The position numbers and the translations under genes are program-made. A DNA stretch of 64,000 nt from an uncultured Myxococcales bacterium (lineage in GTDB: Bacteria; Myxococcota_A; UBA9042): assembly GCA_903840165.1 (NCBI GenBank), contig CAIMEY010000012.1:1-64000 (forward strand), read 5' to 3'. The notes below the pieces were generated by a model. The model was not told where the DNA came from. It searched no databases and saw only the letters and a list, made by a program, of their open reading frames with translations. Of the stretch, positions 33,976 to 42,818 are shown piece after piece. How positions within the stretch are numbered: position 1 is the first letter of the stretch; each line of letters starts with the position of its first letter.

Positions 33976-35841
33976 ATGGATACCTGTTTACGGATGCGGC
34001 TTTCTTTGATGGTTCTGGCCCTGGTCGCGCTCTTGCCGGGCTGTGCCGCCGACGTCTTGGTCACCGGGCCTGCGGGCGAGGATGATTCGGATGCAACTAC
34101 GCTTGCAGACACGAATTCTGCCGACTCCGCCGATGGCCAGGTAGTGGTCGACATCGCGGTGGACACCGGACCGATTTGCCCCGGCCAGGCGGGTTGCGCC
34201 TGCAAAGCCGATGCAGATTGCCCAGGTAGCGTCTGTTCAGAGTCAGCGACCGGGCCCGTTTGCGCCGGCTCGTGCACCTCCGGTCTTTGCCCGCTGGGTC
34301 AGGTCTGCCGCACAGTCAGCAGCGCAACGGCCAGCATCAAGGCTTGTTTGCCTGCAAATCCAAGACTTTGCAATCCATGCCACAAGAGCAAAGACTGCCA
34401 ATCGCCCGCCGATCCGGCCGGCCAATGCGTGACTTCGCCGGGAGACACGGGCGGTCTACAGGGTTGGTTTTGCGGCAGTATGTGCAATTCCAACCTCGAT
34501 TGCCCAGCCGCCTTCGCCTGCGCCCTGGTCAGCCGCATCGATGGACCTCCGGGCCAGTTCTGCGTGCCGACCAGCGGTCAGTGCGACTGCAGCAAGGCGG
34601 CCATTTCAGCTGCATTGACAACCAATTGCGCCAAGGTGGGCAAGGACGCCAGTGGCAATGTCCTCGGCACTTGCCCAGGCACGCGCACATGCGGCAGCAG
34701 TGGCCTGAGCGCCTGCAGTGCCGGTACGCCCGTCGCCGAAATCTGCGATGGTCTGGACAACAACTGCAACAATCAGAAGGACGAAGGGACGCCCTGCGAC
34801 GACAAAAACGCTTGCACGGTCGATGTTTGCCTCGGGGCGACTGGCTGTTCGCACACCAAGATCGACTCGACATGCGATGACGCCAACCCTTGCACGGATG
34901 ACAGCTGCGATCCGGCGAGCGGCTGTCTGCACAGCAATAACAGCAAAACCTGTGACGATGGCACGGCTTGCACAACCGGCGACCTCTGCAGCAGCGGCGC
35001 CTGCAAGGGCCAAGCGCTCCTGTGCGACGACGGCAATCTCTGCACGGACGATTCCTGCAATAAGACAAGCGGTTGCAAGCACATGAACATCAAAAAGCCG
35101 TGCGACGACGGCAACGCATGCACGCAAAATGACGGCTGCACCGCCGGCAGTTGCGTGGGCTACTCAACGACGTGCGACGACAAAAACCCTTGCACCCAAG
35201 ATAGTTGCGCGCCCGCCAGCGGTTGCACCACCACGGCCAATGACAAACCCTGCAATGACGGTAACATCTGCACGACGGGCGACCTGTGCGTAGGCGGCGT
35301 GTGCGGCGGCCAAGCGGCCAATTGCGACGATCAAAACCCTTGCACACTCGATACTTGCAAATCGGTCGGTTGCACCCATGCCAAGCAGGACGGCGCGGCC
35401 TGTGAGGACGGCAACGCCTGCACCACGGGCGACCAGTGCAGTGGCGCCACCTGCGTGGCCGGTCCGCCCAAGGTCTGCGATGACGGCAGCCCCTGCACCA
35501 GCGATAGCTGTGATATTAAGCTTGGTTGCACGACAGTCAACCTCGCCCAAGGACTCACCTGCACCGATGGCAACGCCTGCACCCAGGGCGACGCCTGTGC
35601 CGGCAGTCTGTGCGTGGGCAAGGCCGCCAACTGCGATGACGGCAATCCGTGCACCACCGATTCCTGTGACAGCAAGCTAGGTTGCTTGGCCACACCCCTA
35701 AGCGGACCGGTCTGCGACGACGGCAATCCTTGCACCAACAATGACGTTTGCAACGTCGGCCTGTGCAAAGGACTCAATGTGATCAACGGCACTTCCTGTG
35801 GTGCAGCCCAGACTTGTCAGCAAGGGAAGTGCCAAGGATGA
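33976..35841 (+). CDS. Cys-rich repeat lipoprotein 2 with MopE-type motif
   Basis: The 621-residue product has a lipoprotein signal (ALVALLPGC) and a Ser/Thr/Asp linker. A Cys-rich region resembling dickkopf-type domains follows to about residue 240. Then comes ICDGLDNNCNNQKDE, a match to the CDGxDNxC putative metal-binding motif of myxobacterial MopE-like proteins. Thirteen tandem C-D-D-x-N-x-C-T repeats fill about 265-600. They mostly alternate between one type ending in G-C-x-H and another ending in G-x-C-x-G. Unlike the two other large paralogues it has no Cys-free C-terminal domain. The ATG at 33976 follows AAGG by eight bases. Its stop overlaps the glgB start (ATGA at 35838), which implies translational coupling to glycogen genes. 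Confidence 0.87.
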   Translation: MDTCLRMRLSLMVLALVALLPGCAADVLVTGPAGEDDSDATTLADTNSADSADGQVVVDIAVDTGPICPGQAGCACKADADCPGSVCSESATGPVCAGSCTSGLCPLGQVCRTVSSATASIKACLPANPRLCNPCHKSKDCQSPADPAGQCVTSPGDTGGLQGWFCGSMCNSNLDCPAAFACALVSRIDGPPGQFCVPTSGQCDCSKAAISAALTTNCAKVGKDASGNVLGTCPGTRTCGSSGLSACSAGTPVAEICDGLDNNCNNQKDEGTPCDDKNACTVDVCLGATGCSHTKIDSTCDDANPCTDDSCDPASGCLHSNNSKTCDDGTACTTGDLCSSGACKGQALLCDDGNLCTDDSCNKTSGCKHMNIKKPCDDGNACTQNDGCTAGSCVGYSTTCDDKNPCTQDSCAPASGCTTTANDKPCNDGNICTTGDLCVGGVCGGQAANCDDQNPCTLDTCKSVGCTHAKQDGAACEDGNACTTGDQCSGATCVAGPPKVCDDGSPCTSDSCDIKLGCTTVNLAQGLTCTDGNACTQGDACAGSLCVGKAANCDDGNPCTTDSCDSKLGCLATPLSGPVCDDGNPCTNNDVCNVGLCKGLNVINGTSCGAAQTCQQGKCQG

Positions 35842-37844
35842 AGACGGTGCCGCTGCCCTTTCACAGTCTGCCCTGGCGACTCGATGCTGAACAGCTTGAT
35901 CGCCTTGCGCAATTTCATGCCGGTACCTGCGTCGATGCTTGGCAGCTGTTTGGTGCGCATCCTCTGACCGGCGGTGGCTATCGCTTTGCGGTGTGGGCTC
36001 CTCGCGCCTTAGCCGTTGAAGTAATTGCAGATTGGCAGGGTGACGGCTACTGGCAGCCTCGCCGCTTGTTTCCGCACGGGCAGATTTGGCACGGCGTGGT
36101 GCCTGACGCACGATCGGGGCTGTTCTATAAGTATCGCATCACCCATGGTGCTGGAAGTATCGATAAAGCAGACCCTTTTGCCTTTGCCAGTGAGTGTGAG
36201 CAGGGCCACGCCTCCCGGCTCAGCGGACCGATGCAGCCCAGCAATTCAGACGCGGCTTGGCTGGCCCAACGCGCTCAGCTCGACTTGACGCAATCGCCTG
36301 TTTCGATTTATGAAATTCACCTAGGTTCCTGGCAGCGGCCCCATGGGCAAATGCTCAACTACGCTGAAATCGCCGAGCCTTTGGTCGCGCACATCCGCCA
36401 ACTGGGCTTTACGCATGTAGAATTGCTGCCCGTCACTGAGCATCCGTACTACCCAAGTTGGGGCTACCAAGTGACCGGCTACTTCTCGCCGACAGCGCGC
36501 TATGGCACTCCGGAGCAATTGCGCTTTCTTATCGAGGCCTTGCATGAGGCTGGCATCGGTGTCGTGTGCGATTGGGTGCCAGCGCATTTTCCCGACGATG
36601 ACCACGGCCTAATTCGCTTTGATGGCGGTGCCTTATTCGAGGATGCCGACCCCTTGCGCGGGCGCCACCCGGACTGGGGCACGGGCATCTTTGACTATGG
36701 GCGTCCGGAGGTTCGCTCCTTCCTTTTGTCCAGCGCAGACTATTGGTTGCGCCAGTTTTGCATGGATGGATTGCGGGTCGATGCGGTTGCGTCGATGCTC
36801 TACCTCGATTACTCGCGCGGGCCTGGGCAATGGCAGGTCAATCGCTTCGGTGGGCGCTATCACCTGGAAGCGATTTCGTTTTTACAGCAGCTCAATGCCC
36901 ATGTCGCCGCACACGGGCAGGGGGCCGTGACCATTGCAGAGGAATCGACCGCCTTTGCCCGTGTCACCGGACCCCGCCAACCGCCGGCCGAAATTCTGCA
37001 CAATGACGTGGATTTTGGCGGTCTTGGCTTTGCCTTCAAGTGGAACATGGGCTGGATGCACGACGCCTTGCGCTACTTTGCGCTGGATCCAATGTTTCGC
37101 ACCTACCACCATGATCAGATTACATTTTCGACCGTTTACGCCCAGGCCGAGCAGTTTGTCCTGCCCTTGTCGCACGATGAAGTCGTTCACCTCAAAGGCT
37201 CTTTGCTGCGCAAGATGGGCGGCTCGGCTGAATTGGGGATCGCAAGTCTGCGTTTACTCTATGGTTATCAGTGGCTGCATCCCGGCAAGAAGCTCTTGTT
37301 CATGGGGCAAGAGCTGGCCCAGGATACCGAGTGGAACCACGACCAGGGCCTGCCTTGGCACCTTGCTCAAGACCCTGCGCGGCAAGGACTTTTGCGCTGG
37401 ATAGGGGCGCTCAACGCCTTGTACCGTGGGCAGCGGGCCTTGCATCGCGGCGATGGTCGGCCTGAGGGCTTTGCGTGGGTGGAAGGCAATGACCGCACCA
37501 ACTCGATCTTGGTCTGGCAACGCAATGATCTGCAAGGGCATTCTTTGATTGTCGTGCTGCAGTTTACACCGGTAGCGCTCTGCGATCACTACCTGCCCAT
37601 GCCGCAGACTGGCGTCTATCGCATCCGATTGTGGAGTGATGCTACGGAGTTCGGGGGCAATTCGCAGCAAACACCTCAAGAAGCCGTCGCCTGGGAGCGT
37701 TGGGGCAGGCCCATGCTGCAACTCGACCTGCCTGGGCTTTGCGTCGCTGTGTTGGAGCGCGTAGCCGATGCGCCGCCAGACCCGCGGGCAGTCGAATTTG
37801 CTTGTGATTCTGAGCAGTCCGCCGCTGATCCGGCCGAGGCCTAG
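35838..37844 (+). CDS. glgB: 1,4-alpha-glucan branching enzyme
   Basis: This 668-residue GH13 enzyme transfers alpha-1,4-glucan pieces to make alpha-1,6 branches in glycogen. An N-terminal CBM48 domain (YRFAVWAPRALAVEVI) precedes the catalytic barrel. ELLPVTEHPYYPSWGYQVTGY is a branching-enzyme signature. The nucleophile Asp lies in DGLRVDAVASMLYLDYS, the acid Glu in IAEESTAF, and the third carboxylate in LPLSHDEVVHLKGS. Length fits the short GlgB form. The ATG at 35838 overlaps the stop of the Cys-rich lipoprotein gene by four bases. The debranching gene begins two bases after its stop. Confidence 0.95.
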   Translation: MKTVPLPFHSLPWRLDAEQLDRLAQFHAGTCVDAWQLFGAHPLTGGGYRFAVWAPRALAVEVIADWQGDGYWQPRRLFPHGQIWHGVVPDARSGLFYKYRITHGAGSIDKADPFAFASECEQGHASRLSGPMQPSNSDAAWLAQRAQLDLTQSPVSIYEIHLGSWQRPHGQMLNYAEIAEPLVAHIRQLGFTHVELLPVTEHPYYPSWGYQVTGYFSPTARYGTPEQLRFLIEALHEAGIGVVCDWVPAHFPDDDHGLIRFDGGALFEDADPLRGRHPDWGTGIFDYGRPEVRSFLLSSADYWLRQFCMDGLRVDAVASMLYLDYSRGPGQWQVNRFGGRYHLEAISFLQQLNAHVAAHGQGAVTIAEESTAFARVTGPRQPPAEILHNDVDFGGLGFAFKWNMGWMHDALRYFALDPMFRTYHHDQITFSTVYAQAEQFVLPLSHDEVVHLKGSLLRKMGGSAELGIASLRLLYGYQWLHPGKKLLFMGQELAQDTEWNHDQGLPWHLAQDPARQGLLRWIGALNALYRGQRALHRGDGRPEGFAWVEGNDRTNSILVWQRNDLQGHSLIVVLQFTPVALCDHYLPMPQTGVYRIRLWSDATEFGGNSQQTPQEAVAWERWGRPMLQLDLPGLCVAVLERVADAPPDPRAVEFACDSEQSAADPAEA

Positions 37845-37845
37845 C

Positions 37846-39783
37846 GTGCAACTCGGTTGGCTTTGGCAGCAAGGAACCTTTCGCCTGCTGGCGCCTTTGG
37901 CCCAGGCGGTGTCGCTGGTCGAGCGCAAGCACCCAGAACAGCCGCTTGAACGGATCACGGTTGGGCAGTCAAATGGGCACGGAATTTGGGAAATCGCCCA
38001 GCCCGAGCCCTGGCGCTACTACCGTTTTCGCGTGCAGCAGGCGGGGCAGACCTTTGACGTGTCGGACCCTTGGTCGACGGCGGCTGCCCGCCAATTCGTC
38101 ATTGGCCATCCGACTTGGTCTGTTGCCCAACAGTCTGAATTTGCTTGGCAAGAGGACGCTCGCCCCGCAATCAGTCTGGGCGATGCAGTGATTGTCGAGC
38201 TGCATATCCGTGATTTTACAGCGCATCCCAGTGCGGGTGTGGCCAATCCTGGCACGTACCTGGGCCTAGCGCAGGATCGCGACGTGCAAGGGCACCCGGC
38301 CGCGGGCGGTTTGGCGGCGCTGCGCGATCTAGGCGTCAATGCTGTGGAATTGCTGCCAGTCACCGCTTTTCCATGGCTTGAGCAAATGGCGGGAGAGAAG
38401 CATCCAACTGGGCAAAATCATTGGGGCTATATGCCTTCGCTGCTACTTTGCCCCAGCGAACGTTACGCCCTGGCTGCGCAAGGGGCTGAGCCGGGGGCGT
38501 GGATTGGCGTCGCGCAGGACGGGACCTTTGCCGACCCGGGCGATGAACTCCGCGAAATGATACGGCGTTTGCACTCCAATGGCATTGCGGTCCTGCTCGA
38601 CGTCGTCTTTAACCACGTGTCCCTACACGATGACAATCCCTTGTTGCGCCTGGACCCCGGCACCTGGTTTCTGCGCAATCCCGATGCAACCCTGCGATCA
38701 CACAGCGGTTGTGGCAATGATCTCAATACGGCTCACCCAGCGATGCGGGCTTTGGTGCTGGCCTCTGTCCACCATTGGGTTGAGTCCTACCATGTGGACG
38801 GATTTCGTTTGGATCTTGCCGACATCCTTGACGACGGCACCTTGGCAGCCATTGAGCAGACTGCCAAAGCCGTTTACAGCAAAGCTATTGTTGTTTCAGA
38901 GCCTTGGAGCATGGCTGGCTATAGGCCCGTGCAGATCGCGGAGCTGGGACACGGCGTCTGGAACGATCGATTTCGCAATGGGATCAAAGGGAGCCATCCC
39001 AACCACGGCCCCGGCGTGGCTTTGGGCACTCTGCCGGGAGGACGCGGAGAATGGCGAATCCTCATGGGTGGGTCGGCGCGTCGCATTGGCGGCTGGCTTC
39101 CGGATGCGGAGCTGAGTGTCAACTACCTGGAATCGCACGATGATCACACTTCGGGCGACTTCGTGCGCCTAGCCTTGCACCGTCCTTTGCCTGACACCCG
39201 CGAGGCCCTGGCTCAGTTGCTGCAAAGCGAGCGAATTGTCTTGCAATTTGCTGCCTCATGCCTGCTTTTGTCGCGGGGCGCGGTGATGATTGCCCAAGGG
39301 CAGTCGTGGGGGCGAGCCAAAGTGATCGCTGGCCCGGCGGGATCGGGCGCAAAGGGCTGGTTGGATGGCAATAGTTGGTGCCGCGATGACGAGACCAACC
39401 ACCTGGACTGGCGGCAAGCCGCGGCCGAGCCTGCGCTGCACGGTCACTACCGCCGCCTGATTGCCTTGCGCAAGCAATGGTTGGTCCCTGCCTTTGCCGA
39501 AGGGACGCCCCAGCGCTGGCTGGCTGGTTCCACTGACACTTCGCTGGGTTACCTGCTCGCGACCCAGCGCGCAGATCTGGCGGTTCTCTTTCACGCGGCG
39601 CAGCACGGTGTGGCGTGGTTCGACCTACATAGCGGTCCCTGGCATTGGCTCTTGACGGTGCCCGGTGCCGACCTTGTGCCCACGCAAACCGGTGTCGCTG
39701 TTGCGGTTCCGGCGTGCAGTGCTGTCATCCTGTGGCGTCAACCCCTCGGTGCAGAGCCGCGGCGTCCCGAGGTGCGGCCATGA
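37846..39783 (+). CDS. GH13 glycogen debranching enzyme (pullulanase/isoamylase type)
   Basis: This 645-residue alpha-amylase family protein probably hydrolyses alpha-1,6 branches of glycogen. A CBM48-like N-terminus is followed by the barrel. LLDVVFNHVS, then CGNDLNTAHPAMR and DGFRLDLADI (nucleophile Asp) are closest to pullulanase/isoamylase. The acid Glu is in VVSEPWSM and the third Asp in LESHDDHT. GVWNDRFRNGIKG is also typical of that branch. There is no signal peptide, so the enzyme is cytoplasmic. The GTG at 37846 has GAGG six bases upstream. Translation from the open frame further up would overlap glgB by 77 bases. Its stop overlaps the next gene (ATGA at 39780). A trehalose-forming activity cannot be excluded. 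Confidence 0.87.
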   Translation: MQLGWLWQQGTFRLLAPLAQAVSLVERKHPEQPLERITVGQSNGHGIWEIAQPEPWRYYRFRVQQAGQTFDVSDPWSTAAARQFVIGHPTWSVAQQSEFAWQEDARPAISLGDAVIVELHIRDFTAHPSAGVANPGTYLGLAQDRDVQGHPAAGGLAALRDLGVNAVELLPVTAFPWLEQMAGEKHPTGQNHWGYMPSLLLCPSERYALAAQGAEPGAWIGVAQDGTFADPGDELREMIRRLHSNGIAVLLDVVFNHVSLHDDNPLLRLDPGTWFLRNPDATLRSHSGCGNDLNTAHPAMRALVLASVHHWVESYHVDGFRLDLADILDDGTLAAIEQTAKAVYSKAIVVSEPWSMAGYRPVQIAELGHGVWNDRFRNGIKGSHPNHGPGVALGTLPGGRGEWRILMGGSARRIGGWLPDAELSVNYLESHDDHTSGDFVRLALHRPLPDTREALAQLLQSERIVLQFAASCLLLSRGAVMIAQGQSWGRAKVIAGPAGSGAKGWLDGNSWCRDDETNHLDWRQAAAEPALHGHYRRLIALRKQWLVPAFAEGTPQRWLAGSTDTSLGYLLATQRADLAVLFHAAQHGVAWFDLHSGPWHWLLTVPGADLVPTQTGVAVAVPACSAVILWRQPLGAEPRRPEVRP

Positions 39784-40994
39784 CCTTTGCTCGCTTTGGC
39801 CCCTTGAGCTGGTGCATGTTCGTCCTCAGCGGTCTAGTCAGCTGGGAAGGGCCGGTTCTTGCGCAACCTACTGATATTCAACAGATTTCACCGGAGGATC
39901 AGAAGGCCTTGGCGGCGAGCTTGGGCCAGGATGGCGCCGCCCTCGCGACGGAACCTACCCCTGCGTCGACAGTCGCGACGGGTGCAGCGGGTGATATGCC
40001 CAATCTTTCTCTAATCTTAGATACTGCCGGGGCCTGGTTCAGCCAAGCAAAGCCTTTGCAGCTTGGCGGTCATGATCCAACGGCAAATGGATTTAATCTT
40101 CAGCAATTGGAACTGCACCTAGACACCAACATCGATCCGTACTTTCGCGTCGATGCCAACTTGGTCTTTGGTCCTGGGGGCTTTGAGCTGGAGGAGGCCT
40201 ACGGGTCGACGCTGGCCCTGCCGCACCGCCTCAAGGTCCGAGCCGGCAAGTTTCTTAGTAATTTTGGTAGGATGAATCCAACGCACCCCCATGCCTGGCA
40301 CTTTGTCGACCAGCCCCTGGCCCTCAGCCAAATGCTAGGCCCCGATGGTAGTCGCGGCCTAGGCACTGAGCTTTCTTGGCTGGCCCCCTTGCCTTGGTCC
40401 TTGGAATTGCTGGCTTCTGTGCAGCAAGCGGATGAAGCACCGACCGTCAATCAGCCCTGGCCAGCGCGTCGCCTCCAAGATCTGCGCAGCACGGTAGCTC
40501 TCAAGCAGTTTGTAGTACTGTCAGAAAACTGGGGGCTTTTGCTTGGCTTTTCTGGGCAACGCGCGCCAATCGCCGCCGACGGTGCGGGGCAGTCGAGCCT
40601 CGCCGGAGCCGATCTTCACCTGCGTTATCGACCGGTTGCCGATGCCGACAGGTCTGCCTTGGAAATTCAAGGGGAATACTTTGTGCGCCAGCGGAACTAT
40701 GCCAGCCAGGACGTACGTGACCACAGCGGCTATGCCCACGTGGTCTACAACCTCAATGCGCAATGGGAAATGGGGGTTCGCGCTGAACAGGCCGTCTACC
40801 ACGCTGACCCGCTCCAGCCCACTTGGCAAGGACTCCGGCGGCGGTACGTTGGGCAAGTCACCTGGTTTCCTTCGCATTTTTCCCGGCTTCGCTTGCAGGC
40901 CGGCGTCGATGATACCCAGTGGCAAGGCCACGGCTTGTGCGCGATGCTGGCCCTAGAGCTGGTTGGCGGTGCGCACGGGGCGCATTCGTACTAG
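39780..40994 (+). CDS. Outer membrane beta-barrel receptor/porin, zinc-regulated type
   Basis: The 404-residue product has a signal peptide (hydrophobic core WCMFVLSGLV, then LAQP) and a beta-rich barrel of alternating hydrophobic strands. LQQLELHLDTNIDPYFRVDANLVF, VRAGKFLSNFGRMN and HAWHFVDQPLAL resemble the outer membrane proteins described as zinc-regulated TonB-dependent receptors. I see no plug domain, so it may be a porin-like relative. The gene lies directly before znuA-znuC-znuB, which supports a role in bringing zinc across the outer membrane. Its ATG overlaps the debranching enzyme stop, so it is coupled to the glycogen genes. znuA begins 36 bases later. Confidence 0.75.
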   Translation: MTFARFGPLSWCMFVLSGLVSWEGPVLAQPTDIQQISPEDQKALAASLGQDGAALATEPTPASTVATGAAGDMPNLSLILDTAGAWFSQAKPLQLGGHDPTANGFNLQQLELHLDTNIDPYFRVDANLVFGPGGFELEEAYGSTLALPHRLKVRAGKFLSNFGRMNPTHPHAWHFVDQPLALSQMLGPDGSRGLGTELSWLAPLPWSLELLASVQQADEAPTVNQPWPARRLQDLRSTVALKQFVVLSENWGLLLGFSGQRAPIAADGAGQSSLAGADLHLRYRPVADADRSALEIQGEYFVRQRNYASQDVRDHSGYAHVVYNLNAQWEMGVRAEQAVYHADPLQPTWQGLRRRYVGQVTWFPSHFSRLRLQAGVDDTQWQGHGLCAMLALELVGGAHGAHSY

Positions 40995-41030
40995 GCGGGC
41001 TATCAGCGCGTGTAGCCAGAGGATTATCCT

Positions 41031-41975
41031 ATGATATCAATGCGTTCTGTCTGTCGTACGCCCGGCCGCCACCCTCGGGTGCTGCTGCTGGCCATGTTGG
41101 CCCAGATGCTGCTGACTTTGCCCGCGAACGCTGCCGTGCGGGTAGTGGCGACACTGCCGGCTCTGGGCGCCATTGCCCGGGAAATTGGGGGGAATTTCGT
41201 ACAGGTGGACGTGCTCGTGTCGCCGCGTCAGGACCCGCACTACGCCGATGCGCGGCCCGATTTGGTGCTGACCTTGGCCCGCGCCGACCTGCTGCTGGTC
41301 AGTGGCCTGCAGTTGGAAGCCGGCTGGTTGCCACCTTTGCAGAATCAGGCGAGAAATGCGGCCATTCTCAGCGGCGGGGCAGGCTACTTTGATGCTTCGG
41401 TCGGCCAGACCTTGCTGCAAAGGCCAGAGGGAAAAGTAGATCGCGCGCAAGGGGATATCCATCCGGGCGGAAATCCTCACTTTTTGGTCGATCCACGGGC
41501 AGCGGCGGTGGTGGCTCAACGGCTGGGCGCAGTGCTGGCCCGCCTAGACCCAAGTCATGCCGACCAGTTGCAGCAACAGGCCGTGGCCTTGGCGCAACGG
41601 TTGCGTGCTTTGGCGGCGGCGCAGACGCAGCGCTTTGCCCAACTGCCCCTGGCTAAACGGCAAATCGTGGTCTACCACGACTCCCTGCCTTATCTGGCTG
41701 ATTGGTTGCAATTACGGGTAGTTGCGACGGTAGAGCCCAAGCCAGGCATTGCGCCCAATCCGCAGCAGGTCGCCTCTGTCCTACAGACGCTGCGCACCGC
41801 AAAAGTGGGCGTCATCGCTCAGGAAGAGTATTATCCAAAGAATACCAGCCAGACCCTGTGCGGTTTGGCCCCGGCCCGCCTGGTCGTCCTGCCAGGAGGT
41901 CCGCAACCAGGCCAGAATTTTGCAGAATTCGCCAAACATGCTGCGGATCTGTTGTACGATGGCCTCAGCCGCTGA
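41031..41975 (+). CDS. znuA: Zinc/manganese ABC transporter substrate-binding protein
   Basis: This 314-residue periplasmic protein is of the cluster A-I (ZnuA/TroA) type and captures Zn2+ or Mn2+ for import. A signal peptide (LLLAMLAQMLLTLPANA) is followed by VRVVATLPALGAIARE. The metal ligands of the family are visible: His in RQDPHYAD, His in GNPHFLVDP, His in VVYHDSLPYL, and an acidic ligand region in AQEEYYPKN. The His-rich flexible loop of classical ZnuA is missing. AGAGG eight bases before the ATG at 41031 supports the start. Zinc specificity is inferred from the outer membrane protein before it and the His-rich permease after it. Confidence 0.88.
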   Translation: MISMRSVCRTPGRHPRVLLLAMLAQMLLTLPANAAVRVVATLPALGAIAREIGGNFVQVDVLVSPRQDPHYADARPDLVLTLARADLLLVSGLQLEAGWLPPLQNQARNAAILSGGAGYFDASVGQTLLQRPEGKVDRAQGDIHPGGNPHFLVDPRAAAVVAQRLGAVLARLDPSHADQLQQQAVALAQRLRALAAAQTQRFAQLPLAKRQIVVYHDSLPYLADWLQLRVVATVEPKPGIAPNPQQVASVLQTLRTAKVGVIAQEEYYPKNTSQTLCGLAPARLVVLPGGPQPGQNFAEFAKHAADLLYDGLSR

Positions 41976-41976
41976 A

Positions 41977-42039
41977 CCGTCCTTGGGCGAAAAAAAGTGA
42001 GGCGTTGCGCGGGCTCAACGCCCACCAGTGCCAAGACGG
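41977..42039 (+). promoter_or_regulatory. Long stem-loop between znuA and znuC
   Basis: Directly after the znuA stop, CCGTC-c-TTGG (41977-41986) pairs with CCAAGACGG (42031-42039). Inside it GGCGTTG (42001-42007) pairs perfectly with CAACGCC (42016-42022) around an 8-base loop. There is no T-run, so it is not a plain terminator. Such structures often protect the binding-protein part of ABC transporter mRNAs and lower expression of later genes. Confidence 0.45.
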
Positions 42040-42095
42040 CCTCGGCGCTATTGTGACGCCACAAGCGCCTGATTTGACTATTGCCTGAGGTTCGT

Positions 42096-42818
42096 TTGAG
42101 CTTGCTTTTGCATACTAGCGGGTTGGAAGTCGGTCACGATCGCCGGGCGATCTTGCCGCCTGTGGACCTGCAAGTGCACGCGCAGCAGATCTGGGCGGTG
42201 GTTGGGCCCAATGGCGCGGGCAAGACGACCTTTGTCCGCACCGTGCTTGGACTATTGCCCGCGATTGGCGGGACCGTGTCCCAACGCCCCAAGGCGATTG
42301 GCTACGTGCCGCAGCGCACCCAAATTGACGCAGCGGTCCCGGCGCGAGCCATCGATTTGGTGCGGGCCGGGGGCGAACGCGGCTGGAGTTTTCTCAATCC
42401 GATCGCGATGATGCGCGCTAATCCAGCGGTGGATCGCGCCCTTCGCGATACGGACACGGAGGCCCTGGCCCGCGTGCCTTGGCTGCAACTGTCTGAAGGG
42501 CAAAAGCAAAGGGTATTGATGGCCCAAGCGCTGGCCAGTCAACCGGATTTGCTGGTTCTCGATGAACCTACCAGCGCCATGGACTTGCACGCCGAACGGG
42601 GAATTTTTGCCCTCATCGAGCGACTGCGCGATTCCCGCGGTCTTGGCGTGCTGATTGTCAGTCATAACCTTGGGTTGCTGGGGCGCTATGCCACCCACAT
42701 CCTCTTTGTCGACCAGGACCAGGGGACCGTGCAGGCCGGTCCGGCGGAGCAAGTCGTTTGCACCGATGAATTCGTCTTGCGCTATGGGACGTTGCTGCGT
42801 GCTCAGGAGGCGCCATGA
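42096..42818 (+). CDS. znuC: Zinc/manganese ABC transporter ATP-binding protein
   Basis: This 240-residue ATPase powers metal import. The Walker A motif is GPNGAGKTT, the Q-loop is YVPQRTQID, the signature is LSEGQKQRVLMAQAL (the usual GGQ has become EGQ), Walker B is LLVLDEPTSAMD and the switch His is in IVSHNLGLL. The TTG start at 42096 has GAGG five bases upstream; another TTG at 42081 has none. It follows znuA after a 120-base structured gap, and its end overlaps the permease start (ATGA at 42815). Confidence 0.9.
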   Translation: MSLLLHTSGLEVGHDRRAILPPVDLQVHAQQIWAVVGPNGAGKTTFVRTVLGLLPAIGGTVSQRPKAIGYVPQRTQIDAAVPARAIDLVRAGGERGWSFLNPIAMMRANPAVDRALRDTDTEALARVPWLQLSEGQKQRVLMAQALASQPDLLVLDEPTSAMDLHAERGIFALIERLRDSRGLGVLIVSHNLGLLGRYATHILFVDQDQGTVQAGPAEQVVCTDEFVLRYGTLLRAQEAP

